From positions 52,556 through 116,555 of the forward strand of contig LUOO01000112.1 in the NCBI GenBank assembly GCA_001626765.1: DNA of 64,000 nt, in the 5' to 3' direction. The stretch is from Maritimibacter sp. REDSEA-S28_B5 (GTDB lineage Bacteria; Pseudomonadota; Alphaproteobacteria; Rhodobacterales; Rhodobacteraceae). Position numbers and translations under genes: made by a program. Position 1 is the first letter of the stretch. Each line of letters starts with the position of its first letter. Shown in pieces: positions 17,646 through 26,982 of the stretch. Under the pieces are notes generated by a model that worked only from the letters and a program-made list of their open reading frames with translations, was not told where the DNA came from and searched no databases.

Positions 17646-19789
17646 GCCGCCTGCACCGAAGGTTCCCGCAGCCGGTCATACATCTCGTCGGGCACCGCGA
17701 AGCGGTCGCCATAAAGGTCGGCCAGCTCCCTCGCCCGCGCGGCAAAGGCATCGACACCCTCGCCCCTGATGAACTGGATCCCGCCGCCCGTATGGGCCGG
17801 AAAGCCGATTGCGAAGATACCGCCAAGGTTCGCCTCGACCTCGGTGTTCAGCACGCCTTCGTCCAGACAGCGCAGCGTTTCGATCGCCTGACGGTAGAGG
17901 ATACGGTCGACGGCGTCCTTGATCGGCACCTCGCCGTTCCCGCGCGCGAACTGGCTCAGTCCCGACCAAAGCGTCCGGTTCCCCTCGCTGTCGTAGTCGT
18001 AGAATCCGCCGCCATACTGCCGCCCGCCGCGCCCCATCTCGATCATGGGATCGGTCACGGCGACGGTCGCCGTATTATGCGCGCCAAAGCCCGACGCGAC
18101 ACCCAGCCGCTTGTCCAGCGCCTCATGCGTCTTGCGCACCTTCTGCCCGAGGATCAGCGACACCTCGTCAAACACCTGAAGCGGCCCGACCGGCATCCCG
18201 GCGATCCACGCCGCCCGTTCGATGGCCGAGGGAGGCATCCCGTCGACGAGCAACTGGCAGCCCTCGTCCATGAAGGTCCCGAAGACGCGGGAGGTAAAGA
18301 ACCCGCGCGAGTCGTTCACCACGATGGGCATATAGCCGATCTGCTGGGCATAATCGTAGGCCCGGCGCAGCGTGTCCTGCGACGTCTTCTGGCCCATGAT
18401 GATCTCGACCACCTTCATCTTGTCCACGGGGCTGAAGAAATGCAGGCCGATGAAGCGGCTCGGATCGGGGCAACTTTCCGCGAGGATCGAAATCGGCAGG
18501 GTCGAGGTGTTGGAGCCATAGATGCCGCCCTCCGAAAGCATCGGCCATGTCTCGGCAATCACCCGGTCCTTGAGGTCGATGTCCTCGAACACCGCCTCGA
18601 TCACGATATCCACCGTGCCCGACGCCGCGTTTTCCGTGGTTGGCATGATGTTGTCGAGCAGCACCTTGGCCGCCGCCTCGTCCATCCGACCTCGGTCGAC
18701 CGCCTTGGCACAGAGCGTTTCCGAATAGCCCTTGCCGCGTTCCGCCTTGGCCAGATCGGTGTCCATGAGACGGGTGGCCAGCCCCCGTTTCGCATGTGCG
18801 TAGGCAATGCCGGAACCCATCATACCAGCACCGATTACCGTGGCATTGCCCGCCTTCCAGGGTTGCCCCTCAGGCCGGACCTTGCCCGACTTGATGGCCT
18901 GCATCCCGAAGAAGAACGTCGAGATCGCGGCCTTGGATTCCTTGGACGCCATCAGCCCGATGAACCGGCGCGTTTCCATCCGGAGCGCCGCGTCGAAGTT
19001 CATCCGCATGGAGTTCACCGCGACATCGAGAATCTTTTCCGGCGCGGGCAGCAGCCCCCGTGTCTTTTTCGTGAGCATGGCCGAGGAGGCCATGATCATC
19101 TGGCGCACCTTGGGATGGAGCGCATCGCCGCCGGGATAGCGAAATCCCTTCTGGTCCCAAGGCTGCGTGTGGCTGTCGGGGTTCGCCTTGATCCAGTCCT
19201 TCGCCGCCAGGATCAGGTCGTCCTGCATCGGCACGATCTGGTCCACCATGCCGACCTTCAGCGCCTCTTCCGGTCCCGCCTGCTTGCCCTCGAGGAGGTA
19301 GCCAAGCGCCACCTCGAGCCCCAGTTTCGCGACCATCCGCACGACGCCGCCGGCACCGGGCAGAAGCCCCAAGGTGACCTCGGGCAGGCCGACCACGGCC
19401 TTGCGGTTGTCCACCACGATCCGGTGATTGCAGGCAAGGCACAGCTCGTATCCGCCGCCGAGCGCCGCACCGTTGATCGCGGCGACCACCGGCACGGGCA
19501 GGCGTTCGAGCCGCCGGTAGGTCGCCTTGTTCGCCTCGATGAAGTCGAAGGTCTCCTGCGTCACCTCGGTCGTGGCGAGGATGTCGTTGAGGTCGCCGCC
19601 CGCGAAGAACGTGGACTTGGCGCTCGCGAACACCACGCCGGTCAGCCCCTCTTCCGCCTCGAGCCGGTCGCAGATCGCCCGCATCCCGGGTTCGAATCGC
19701 GCGTTCATCGTGTTGGCGCCCTGACCTTGCATGTCCATGGTCACGGTGACGATGCCGGCTTCGTCCTTGTCGTAGATGAAATCTTCCAT
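17642..19789 (-). CDS. FadJ-like enoyl-CoA hydratase / 3-hydroxyacyl-CoA dehydrogenase
   Basis: A bifunctional beta-oxidation enzyme of about 715 residues. The N-terminal crotonase domain carries the GGGYELCLACNH oxyanion segment and the GLLPGAGG motif. The NAD-binding dehydrogenase domain begins at VIGAGMMGSGIAYAHAKRG (about residue 315), followed by C-terminal 3HCDH domains with GLHFFSPVDKMKVVEII. It performs hydration and NAD-dependent oxidation. Two starts are possible: ATG 19795 directly abuts GAGGGGG, while ATG 19789 is 6 nt from it, so 19789 is preferred. It is between the thiolase (upstream) and the CoA-transferase (4-nt overlap). Confidence 0.93.
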   Translation of the reverse strand: MEDFIYDKDEAGIVTVTMDMQGQGANTMNARFEPGMRAICDRLEAEEGLTGVVFASAKSTFFAGGDLNDILATTEVTQETFDFIEANKATYRRLERLPVPVVAAINGAALGGGYELCLACNHRIVVDNRKAVVGLPEVTLGLLPGAGGVVRMVAKLGLEVALGYLLEGKQAGPEEALKVGMVDQIVPMQDDLILAAKDWIKANPDSHTQPWDQKGFRYPGGDALHPKVRQMIMASSAMLTKKTRGLLPAPEKILDVAVNSMRMNFDAALRMETRRFIGLMASKESKAAISTFFFGMQAIKSGKVRPEGQPWKAGNATVIGAGMMGSGIAYAHAKRGLATRLMDTDLAKAERGKGYSETLCAKAVDRGRMDEAAAKVLLDNIMPTTENAASGTVDIVIEAVFEDIDLKDRVIAETWPMLSEGGIYGSNTSTLPISILAESCPDPSRFIGLHFFSPVDKMKVVEIIMGQKTSQDTLRRAYDYAQQIGYMPIVVNDSRGFFTSRVFGTFMDEGCQLLVDGMPPSAIERAAWIAGMPVGPLQVFDEVSLILGQKVRKTHEALDKRLGVASGFGAHNTATVAVTDPMIEMGRGGRQYGGGFYDYDSEGNRTLWSGLSQFARGNGEVPIKDAVDRILYRQAIETLRCLDEGVLNTEVEANLGGIFAIGFPAHTGGGIQFIRGEGVDAFAARARELADLYGDRFAVPDEMYDRLREPSVQAA

Positions 19790-19800
19790 GCTCATCCCCC

Positions 19801-21009
19801 TCAGACCCGCTCGATGATGGACGCAATGCCCATGCCGCCGCCCACGCACATGCAGATGAGCGCGCGCTTGAGGTTCCGGCGTTCCAATTCGTCGAGCATG
19901 GTGGACACGAGGCAGCCGCCCGTGGCCCCCAGCGGATGCCCCATGGCAATCGCGCCGCCCACGACGTTGAGTTTCTCGTCCGGCACATCGAGGTCGCGTT
20001 GCAGCCGCAGGGCGACGGAAGCGAAGGCCTCGTTGATCTCGACAAGGTCGATGTCGTCCATGGTCAGCCCCGCCTTGGCCAGCGCCTTTTTCGACGCGGG
20101 GCCGGGGCCGGTGAGCATGATCGTCGGTTCGGTTGCGGTCAGCGCGATGGATAGCACCCGCCCGCGTGGATCGAGCCCGATGTCGCGCCCCGCCTGTTCG
20201 CTGCCCACCATGATCAGGCTCGCGCCGTCAACGATGCCCGAGCTGTTGCCCGGCGTATGCACATGGTTGATCCGCTCGACCTCGGGGTATTTCGCGAGCG
20301 CCACCGCGTCGAACCCCAGCGCACCGGGACCGGCGAATGACGCCTTGAGCGCGCCCAGCTTCTGCATGTCGGTGTCGGGTTTGATGAAATCGTCGCGCTC
20401 GAGGATGACGAGTCCGTTCTCGTCGCGCACCGGCACGACCGACCGGTCGAACCAGCCACTGTCGCGCGCATGGGCCGCACGCCGCTGGCTTTCCAGCGCA
20501 AAGGCATCCACGTCGTCGCGGCTCCAGCCCTCGATCGTGGCGATCAGGTCGGCCCCGATGCCTTGGGGCACGAAAGAGGTGTCGAGCGCGGTTTCCGGGT
20601 CTTCCGCAAACGGGCCACCGTCCGCGCCCATCGGCACGCGGGACATCGACTCGAACCCGCCCGCGCAAACGAGGTCCTCCCAACCCGAGGCGACCTTGGC
20701 CGCGGCGGTGTTGAAGGTATCGAGGCCCGAGGCGCAGAATCGGTTCACTTGCGCCCCCGGCACGGTTTCGTCCCAGCCGGCCTTTTGAAGCGCGATCTTG
20801 GGCAGCACCGCGCCCTGTTCCATGACCGGGGCCACGCAGCCCAGCATCACGTCGTCCACCCGCGACGTGTCGAGGTCATGGCGGCGCTGCATCTCTTCGA
20901 GCAGTGTCGTCACCAGCGTGATGGGCTTCACCTCATGCAGCGAGCCGTCCGCCTTGCCCTTGGATCGCGGCGTGCGGATCGCGTCGTAGATATAGGCTGC
21001 TTCGGCCAT
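19801..21009 (-). CDS. Acetyl-CoA C-acetyltransferase (thiolase)
   Basis: 402 residues of thiolase II/FadA type, catalysing thiolytic cleavage of 3-ketoacyl-CoA. The acyl-accepting Cys is in NRFCASGLD (about residue 91), the His is in GHPLGATGG, and the second Cys is in CMCVGGGMG near the C-terminus. It sits 41 nt after the TetR gene and 5 nt before the FadJ-like start, giving a classic FadAB-like pairing. Confidence 0.95.
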   Translation of the reverse strand: MAEAAYIYDAIRTPRSKGKADGSLHEVKPITLVTTLLEEMQRRHDLDTSRVDDVMLGCVAPVMEQGAVLPKIALQKAGWDETVPGAQVNRFCASGLDTFNTAAAKVASGWEDLVCAGGFESMSRVPMGADGGPFAEDPETALDTSFVPQGIGADLIATIEGWSRDDVDAFALESQRRAAHARDSGWFDRSVVPVRDENGLVILERDDFIKPDTDMQKLGALKASFAGPGALGFDAVALAKYPEVERINHVHTPGNSSGIVDGASLIMVGSEQAGRDIGLDPRGRVLSIALTATEPTIMLTGPGPASKKALAKAGLTMDDIDLVEINEAFASVALRLQRDLDVPDEKLNVVGGAIAMGHPLGATGGCLVSTMLDELERRNLKRALICMCVGGGMGIASIIERV

Positions 21010-21050
21010 CGGGTTCCTCCTCCCAAAGGACCCTCCCGGTCAGCTCCCGA

Positions 21051-21563
21051 TCAGGCGGCGTCGAACACCGCGAGCCGGGGCAGGGGGTCCAGTTCCTTGT
21101 TCGCTATCTCTCTCGCCTCCGCACGGTCGAGCCCGATTCCGCGCAGGATGATCTCGGCGGTATCCGTGCCCGCCTGCCGCCACGCGCGCCGCCCGTGCTC
21201 TTTCGCGGGCATTTCGGCCCAGAACTGTCCGAGCACCGGCTCCATCATCGCGTAGCGGGCAATGAACTTGCCCCAGGGCACGTCGTCGTGAACCCGACGC
21301 ACGCACAGACGGATCGCGGCGGAAATGCGTTCGGCCGGGTCGGCCATATGCGCGGTGACGGCCTCGATCGACTCGCGAAACTCGGTCGCCACCGATTCGC
21401 ACACGGACTGGAAAAGCGCGTTGGGGTCGTCGAGGTTGTTGTAGATGGTGCCCCGCGACAATCCGGCTTCGCGGGCAAGGTCGCTGACGGCGAGGGTCGA
21501 TCCGCCCGTCTCCGCGAAAAGCCGCATGGCCGCGTGATGGATGCGCTGGGTCGCCGCGTTCAT
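21051..21563 (-). CDS. TetR-family regulator of the catabolic island
   Basis: 170 residues with an N-terminal TetR helix-turn-helix (RIHHAAMRLFAETGG...SDLAREAGLSRGTIYNNL) and an alpha-helical ligand domain. It heads the minus-strand beta-oxidation operon and faces the ABC/acyl-CoA operon across a symmetric operator, so it most likely represses both arms and itself until an acyl-CoA or pathway ligand binds. A TTG at 21608 would extend the protein by 15 residues but would lie only about 10 nt from the predicted transcript start, so ATG 21563 is chosen. Confidence 0.87.
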   Translation of the reverse strand: MNAATQRIHHAAMRLFAETGGSTLAVSDLAREAGLSRGTIYNNLDDPNALFQSVCESVATEFRESIEAVTAHMADPAERISAAIRLCVRRVHDDVPWGKFIARYAMMEPVLGQFWAEMPAKEHGRRAWRQAGTDTAEIILRGIGLDRAEAREIANKELDPLPRLAVFDAA

Positions 21564-21610
21564 ACCCGTCTTGCCGTTCTTGACTTTGTCGTCAGTACCG
21601 AAAATCAAAG

Positions 21611-21648
21611 TTGACGCATTTTGAACACCAGTGTTTAAATCGTGTCAA
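21611..21648. promoter_or_regulatory. Divergent promoter with symmetric operator
   Basis: A 38-bp imperfect palindrome whose ends are TTGAC/GTCAA and whose centre contains AACAC and GTGTT arms. It contains two face-to-face sigma70-like promoters. Plus: TTGACG (21611-21616), 17 bp, TTTAAA (21634-21639). Minus: TTGACA (21648-21643), 17 bp, TTCAAA (21625-21620). One bound repressor dimer pair would occlude both. It lies between the TetR/thiolase arm and the ABC transporter arm. Confidence 0.75.
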
Positions 21649-21679
21649 CAGCGTTCATTGCCGATGGGAGGAGACGGCC

Positions 21680-21745
21680 GTGAATACCAAAGGGAGGAGC
21701 GCCTTGGCGCGCAGGCTCCGTGTGGGTGACGCCGCATGGAAGTGA
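21680..21745 (+). CDS. Possible 21-residue leader ORF before the ABC permease
   Basis: A GTG at 21680 with a strong GGGAGGAG 6 nt upstream opens a 21-codon frame that begins MNTKGRSALARRLR. It ends at TGA 21743-21745, a few bases inside the permease gene. The permease ATG (21736) has no good ribosome-binding site of its own, so ribosomes terminating here could reinitiate. A second AGGGAGGAG (21691-21699) points at no ATG. An alternative reading is that a small deletion removed the original start region. Confidence 0.3.
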   Translation: MNTKGRSALARRLRVGDAAWK

Positions 21746-22611
21746 TCCAACTCATCATCGGCGGACTGGCGAACGGCTGCATCTACGGCCTCGTCGCGTT
21801 GGGTTTCGTGATGATCTACAAGTCGTCAGAGGGCGTGAACTTTGCCCAGGGCGACATGATGATGCTGGGCGCCTTCATCGCGCTGGGCCTTGGCAATGCG
21901 GACGAACTGGGGCTGCCCTTCTGGCTCGCGGTGCCGCTGGCCATCGCGATCATGTTCGGGGTTGGTTGGGGTGTCGAACGGGTCGTGGTGCGCAAGCTCT
22001 TTGGCCAGCCGCAATTCGCGCTCGTCATCCTCACCATCGCGCTGGGCTTCGTGTTCCGCTTCGTCGCCGGGTCCATCTGGGGTTATTCGCCGCTCGTGCT
22101 CGAAACCCCCTTTGCGGGTCGCAACCTTGGCGGCGGGGGCCTCGTGATCTCGCTCGCAGATCTCGTGGCCATCGTGGTGACCTTGGTCCTGACGCTTGTC
22201 CTGTGGCTTTTCTTCGCGCGCACCAAGGTCGGGCTGGCGGCGCAGGCGGCCTCGCAGAACCAGATGGCGGCCTATATCGTCGGTGTGCCGGTGATGCGGA
22301 TCAACTCGCTCACCTGGGGTCTGGCGGGTGCAGTGGCCACGGTCGCGGGCGTGCTCTACGCCACGCGCGGCGCCATCGACCCCAACATCGGGCTTCTGGG
22401 GATCAAGGCCTTTGCCGCCGCCGTCATCGGCGGGCTGGGCAGCCTGCCCGGTGCGCTCATCGGTGGGCTGATCATCGGCGTGGTCGAGCCGCTGGCCGGA
22501 CGCTACATCCCGGGCGAGCTGTCCAAGATGTCGCCCTATATCATCATGCTGGTGGTGCTCGTGACGCGGCCCGGCGGGCTTTTCGCCCAGATGCACGCGA
22601 AAAAGGTCTGA
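21736..22611 (+). CDS. livH: HAAT-type ABC transporter permease (LivH-like)
   Basis: 291 residues with about eight hydrophobic helices and the family motifs ANGCIYGLVALGFVMIYK at the N-terminus and GIKAFAAAVIGGLGSLPGA before the C-terminus. It is one of two permeases of a branched-chain-amino-acid-type (HAAT) transporter. The cluster also has an acyl-CoA ligase, acyl-CoA dehydrogenase, thiolase and FadJ-like gene, so the imported substrate is more likely a carboxylic acid than an amino acid. The symbol marks the family, not the substrate. Confidence 0.9.
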   Translation: MEVIQLIIGGLANGCIYGLVALGFVMIYKSSEGVNFAQGDMMMLGAFIALGLGNADELGLPFWLAVPLAIAIMFGVGWGVERVVVRKLFGQPQFALVILTIALGFVFRFVAGSIWGYSPLVLETPFAGRNLGGGGLVISLADLVAIVVTLVLTLVLWLFFARTKVGLAAQAASQNQMAAYIVGVPVMRINSLTWGLAGAVATVAGVLYATRGAIDPNIGLLGIKAFAAAVIGGLGSLPGALIGGLIIGVVEPLAGRYIPGELSKMSPYIIMLVVLVTRPGGLFAQMHAKKV

Positions 22612-22614
22612 CCC

Positions 22615-23712
22615 ATGCGGATCGTGTTCAAGACCTCATACGACAGCGACATCGACCTGCATGAACACTGGCGCCGACGCGCCAAATACGCGGTGCTCGT
22701 GGGCATCATGGCGCTGCTGCCGTTTCTCGTGGGCGAGTATTACCTGGCCGAGGCGGCGAACACGCTGATCTGGGCACTGGCGGGCATGGGGCTGATGATC
22801 GCCGTCGGTCACACCGGGCAGGTGTCCCTGGGCCATGCCGCCTTTCTCGCCATCGGGGCCTATACCGATGCGGCGCTGATGAACGTGGGCGTGCCGTTCT
22901 GGATCGCTTTTCCAGCGGCGGGGCTCATGGCCGGGGTCTTCGGCGCGATCATAGCGATTCCCGCCGTGCGCATGTCGGGCATCTACCTCGCCATCGCGAC
23001 GCTCGCCGTTTTCGTCATAGTGGAAGAGCTGGTCATCATGCTCGAACCGATCACCGGTGGCGTGGGCGGGATCATGGCCCCCTCGATCACCGCCTTCGGG
23101 ATCAGCTTCGACCGCTACGGGGCGCTCGGCAATTTCTACTGGCTGATCCTCGCTGTCGTGGTTCTCGTCACCTGGGGCTATGCGAACCTGATGCGCTCGC
23201 CCACCGGCCGGTCGTTCCTCGCCGTGCGCGACAGCGAGGTCAGCGCGCGCGCCCTGGGGATCAACGTCACCCGGACCAAGGCGCTGGCCTTCGGCCTGTC
23301 CTCGGGTGTCACCGGGCTCGCTGGCGCGCTGATGGGTCATTACATCGGCTTCTTCAACTACGAGCTTTTCTCGATCTTCATCTCGATCAACCTGCTGCTC
23401 GTGGTGACAATCGGCGGCCTCGGCTTCATCCAGGGCGCGTTCCTCGGCGCGATCCTGATCACCGGGATGCCGCAGGTCATCGCGATCCTGCGCGACAGCC
23501 TCAACGCCAACTTCGGCATCAACATCGGCGCGGTGCCGGGGCTCGACACCATGCTGTTCTCGGTGATTCTGATCCTCTTCATCATCTTCGAGCCGACCGG
23601 GCTCTATGGCCGCTGGCTCAAGATCCGCACCTGGTTCGAGATTTTCCCTCTCGCGCGGCGCGACATGTTCCGCCGCCACAAGACCTATCTCAAGACGGAG
23701 CGCATGAAATGA
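22615..23712 (+). CDS. livM: HAAT-type ABC transporter permease (LivM-like)
   Basis: The second permease, 365 residues. A cytoplasmic N-terminus is followed by about eight to ten transmembrane helices with the motif GQVSLGHAAFLAIGAYT and the loop SPTGRSFLAVRDSEVSARALGIN, which contacts the ATPase in this family. It starts 3 nt after livH and overlaps the livG start by 4 nt, indicating a coupled transcript. Confidence 0.92.
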   Translation: MRIVFKTSYDSDIDLHEHWRRRAKYAVLVGIMALLPFLVGEYYLAEAANTLIWALAGMGLMIAVGHTGQVSLGHAAFLAIGAYTDAALMNVGVPFWIAFPAAGLMAGVFGAIIAIPAVRMSGIYLAIATLAVFVIVEELVIMLEPITGGVGGIMAPSITAFGISFDRYGALGNFYWLILAVVVLVTWGYANLMRSPTGRSFLAVRDSEVSARALGINVTRTKALAFGLSSGVTGLAGALMGHYIGFFNYELFSIFISINLLLVVTIGGLGFIQGAFLGAILITGMPQVIAILRDSLNANFGINIGAVPGLDTMLFSVILILFIIFEPTGLYGRWLKIRTWFEIFPLARRDMFRRHKTYLKTERMK

Positions 23713-24479
23713 GCCTGCTCGACGTCGAAAATCTCGCGATCCATTTCGGTGGGGTCAAGGCCGTGGACGGCGTGTCGTTCTCTGTCGATCCGGGCGAGGT
23801 CTTTGCCATCATCGGGCCGAACGGCGCGGGCAAGTCCACGATCTTCAACCTGATTTCCCGCATCTACGAACCGACCCACGGCACCATCCGTTTCGACGGG
23901 CAGGACATCACCGGGTTCAAGGCGCATGACATCGCCCGCTTGGGCATCGCGCGGACCTTCCAGAACATCGAGCTTTTCGATCACTCCACCGTGCTCGACA
24001 ACCTGCTCATGGGTCGCCACACCCACCGCGCCACGAATTTCGTGCAGGATATCCTGTTTTTGCCCAAGGTCCGGCGCGAGGAACGCGCGCACCGCGAACG
24101 GGTCGAGGAGGTGATCGAGTTTCTCGAGCTTGAAGCCTACCGCAAGAAGCGCATCGAGGGGCTGCCCTATGGCGTGCGCAAGGTGGTCGAGATCGGGCGC
24201 GCCCTGGCCATCGGGCCGAAGCTCATCCTGCTCGATGAACCCGCCTCGGGTCTTTCGGTCGAGGAAACGCAGGACGTCGCTTACTGGATCGAGGACATGC
24301 GCCGCGACATGGGGCTGACGGTGCTCATGGTCGAACACGACATGAGCCTCGTGACCCAGGTTTCCGACCGTGTGCTCGCCGTGGCCAATGGCCGCCCCCT
24401 CGCCATGGGCACGGCGGCCGAGGTGCAGGCTGATCCGGGCGTGCAAGCGGCCTATCTCGGAACGGGAGCTGCGGCATGA
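23709..24479 (+). CDS. livG: HAAT-type ABC transporter ATPase (LivG-like)
   Basis: 256 residues. Walker A is GPNGAGKS (about residues 36-43). The signature position appears as LPYGVRKVVEIGRAL, the LivG-typical replacement of LSGGQ. Walker B is LILLDEPASGLS, and the switch His is in MVEHDMSLV. It overlaps livM and livF by ATGA on both sides. Confidence 0.93.
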   Translation: MSLLDVENLAIHFGGVKAVDGVSFSVDPGEVFAIIGPNGAGKSTIFNLISRIYEPTHGTIRFDGQDITGFKAHDIARLGIARTFQNIELFDHSTVLDNLLMGRHTHRATNFVQDILFLPKVRREERAHRERVEEVIEFLELEAYRKKRIEGLPYGVRKVVEIGRALAIGPKLILLDEPASGLSVEETQDVAYWIEDMRRDMGLTVLMVEHDMSLVTQVSDRVLAVANGRPLAMGTAAEVQADPGVQAAYLGTGAAA

Positions 24480-25237
24480 CCGTCCTGTCCGTTCGCAACC
24501 TCGAAACCTACTACGGCGCGATCAAGGCGCTGCGCGGCGTGTCCATCGACGTGGCCCAGGGCGAGATCGTTACCATTCTTGGCGCCAACGGCGCGGGCAA
24601 GACGACGCTCATGAAGACCATCGCGGGCCTCATGGACCCGGAAAAGGGCACCATCGAGCTTTTCAGCAAATCCATCGCGGGACAGGACCCCGACCGCGTG
24701 GTGCGCGCGGGCATCGCGCTCGTTCCCGAGGGGCGCGAGGTCTTTCCCTATCTCACCATCGAGGAGAACCTGCGGCTCGGTGCCTTTACCCGGCGCGACA
24801 ATCCGGCGGAGGACCTGGCGCTCGTCTACGACTACTTCCCGATCCTGAAGGAACGGCGCAAGCAAGCGGCGGGCTACCTGTCGGGCGGGCAGCAGCAGAT
24901 GCTGGCCATCGGGCGCGGCCTCATGGCGCGGCCCAAGCTCATGATGCTCGACGAACCTTCGCTGGGTCTCTCACCTATTCTGACGCAGGAGATCTTCGGC
25001 ATCATCTCGCGCCTCAATGCCGAGCAGAATGTGACGATGCTCCTCGTCGAACAGAACGCCCATATCGCGCTTGCGACCGCGCACACGGGATATGTCCTCG
25101 AAATGGGCCGCATCGTGATGGGCGGAACGACCGAGAAACTCCGCGCGTCGGACGACATTCAAGAGTTTTATCTCGGCAGGTCCGACGCTGGGGAGCGCGG
25201 CCAGAAACGCTGGAAGAGGCGCAAGACATGGAGATGA
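24476..25237 (+). CDS. livF: HAAT-type ABC transporter ATPase (LivF-like)
   Basis: 253 residues. Walker A is GANGAGKT, the signature is LSGGQQQMLAIGRGLM, Walker B is LMMLDEPSLGLSP, and the H-loop position reads LLVEQNAH. It pairs with LivG to energise the transporter. Its C-terminus carries a short basic tail, and its stop overlaps the acyl-CoA ligase start region (25228-25237). Confidence 0.93.
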   Translation: MTVLSVRNLETYYGAIKALRGVSIDVAQGEIVTILGANGAGKTTLMKTIAGLMDPEKGTIELFSKSIAGQDPDRVVRAGIALVPEGREVFPYLTIEENLRLGAFTRRDNPAEDLALVYDYFPILKERRKQAAGYLSGGQQQMLAIGRGLMARPKLMMLDEPSLGLSPILTQEIFGIISRLNAEQNVTMLLVEQNAHIALATAHTGYVLEMGRIVMGGTTEKLRASDDIQEFYLGRSDAGERGQKRWKRRKTWR

Positions 25238-26960
25238 CGCGCGTGAACCGCCACGATCCCATCACCTTCGACGGCCACGCCAACATGGTCGCGCTCTGGG
25301 CAGCCCGCTGCGCCCAGTATGGCAAGCGCACGGCGCATCGCGAGAAGCGTCTGGGCATCTGGCAGGCGCACAGCTGGGCCGAATGGTTCGACACCTCCCG
25401 CAGGATCGGGCGGGCGCTCATGGCGCTGGGCGTCAAGCGCGGCGAGCCGGTGCTGATCCTGTCCGAGGACCGGCGCGAATGGCTCTACATCGACCTCGCC
25501 GCGGCCGCCATCGGAGCCATTCCGGCGGGCGTCTATACCACCGACAGCGCGAAACAGCTCGCCTATCTTGCCGCCGACAGCGGGGCCTCGGTGCTTTTCG
25601 TCGAGAATGACGAGCAACTGGACAAATACCTGACCGCCCGCGCGGATATGCCCGGCGTAAAGCACGTCGTCGTGCTCGACCGCGACGGGCTCGCCGGGTT
25701 TTCCCATCCCAACGTTATCTTCTACGACGACCTCCTCGCCATGGGGGGCGAACAGGAGGCGGCCGACCCCGGACTTTTCGAGGCTGCGATGGCCGAGATC
25801 CGCCCTGAAGATCCCCGGATGCTCATCTATACCTCCGGCACCACAGGCCCGCCAAAGGGCGCGATCATCACGCACCGCAACATGATCTTTCAGCTTGTCG
25901 CGGGCCGCCAGACGCTCGATTTCAGCGAGACCGACGAACAGCTTTGCTTCCTGCCGCTTTGCCATGTCCTTGAACGGCTGGTGTCGGTCGAGGCGCCCAT
26001 CGCGAACGGCTCGACGGTGAATTTCGCCGAAAGCCCGGAAACCGTGTTCGAGAACCTGCAAGAGGTGAACCCCGACACCTTTTCCGGCGTGCCGCGCATT
26101 TGGGAAAAGATCTATTCCCGCGTGATGATCATGCGCGCGGACGCGGGGCCGGTGGGGCGTCGCGCCTTTGACTGGGCGCTGGCCATCGGGGACCGCCATG
26201 CCCGTGCCGAGCGTCCCGGTCTCGGCCTGCGGCTGGCCCACAAGATCGCGGATGTGCTCGTCCTCGCGAACCTGCGCCGGATGCTGGGCTTTGCCAACGC
26301 CCGCCGCGTGACCTCCGGCGCCGCACCCATCTCGCCCGACCTCATCCGCTGGTTCGCAGCACTGGGCGTGCCGCTGGTCGAGGGCTACGGAATGACCGAA
26401 ACCGGGGGCGTGGCGACCGTGAACACCGTGGCCGATAACCGGATCGGCACCGTCGGCCCAGCGCTGCCCGGCGTCGAGATGAAGATCACCGACGAGGGTG
26501 AATTGCTGTCGGCAACGACGGCGCGCTGACCATCACGGGCCGGATGAAGGACATCATCATCACGGCGGGGGGCAAGAACATCACCCCGGCCGAGATCGAG
26601 AACAAGCTCAAGTTCTCGCCCTATGTCTCGGACGCCGTGGTGATCGGGGACAAGCGCAAGTATCTCACCTGCCTCATCATGATCGACCAGGAGAATGTCG
26701 AGAAGTTCGCGCAGGACCGCGCCGTGCCGTTTTCCGACTTCGCCTCTCTCACCCGCGCCCCCGAGGTGCGCGAGCTGATCGCGGGCGTGGTGGCCGAAGT
26801 GAACAAGGATTTCGCGCAGGTCGAACAGATCAAGGATTTCCGGCTCATCGACATATTGCTGACGGCAGAGGACGAAGAACTCACGCCGACGATGAAGCTC
26901 AAACGGAATTTCGTGAATGAGCGCCACAAGGGCCTCATCGGCGAGATGTATGACGCATGA
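25228..26960 (+). pseudogene. AMP-forming acyl-CoA ligase, broken by internal deletion
   Basis: Long-chain acyl-CoA synthetase (ANL family). The N-terminal part (25228 to about 26510) carries the AMP/ATP motif IYTSGTTGPPKGA, the HVLERL region and EGYGMTETGG. It then runs to a premature TGA at 26527-26529. The C-terminal part continues in another frame from about 26511 (GNDGALTITGRMKDIIITAGGKNITPAEIE) to 26960. Between GEL and GND about 35-45 residues are missing, including the conserved GW.RTGD segment with the ribose-binding Asp, so the lost length is 3n+1 nt. Without it the enzyme would be inactive. The start is ATG 25228 (AGAGG upstream). Either a pseudogene or an assembly error. Confidence 0.85.
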
Positions 26961-26982
26961 ACGTCAATTCAGGGAGGATAAT

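Noticed and set aside
17792..20788. A 998-codon open frame opposite the FadJ-like gene and thiolase
   Set aside because: Arg/His-rich shadow of two well-recognised minus-strand enzymes, with no domain of its own.
26544..26960. A separate 138-residue gene after the ligase
   Set aside because: It is the C-terminal domain of the ligase (KDIIITAGGKNITP), out of frame because of a deletion.
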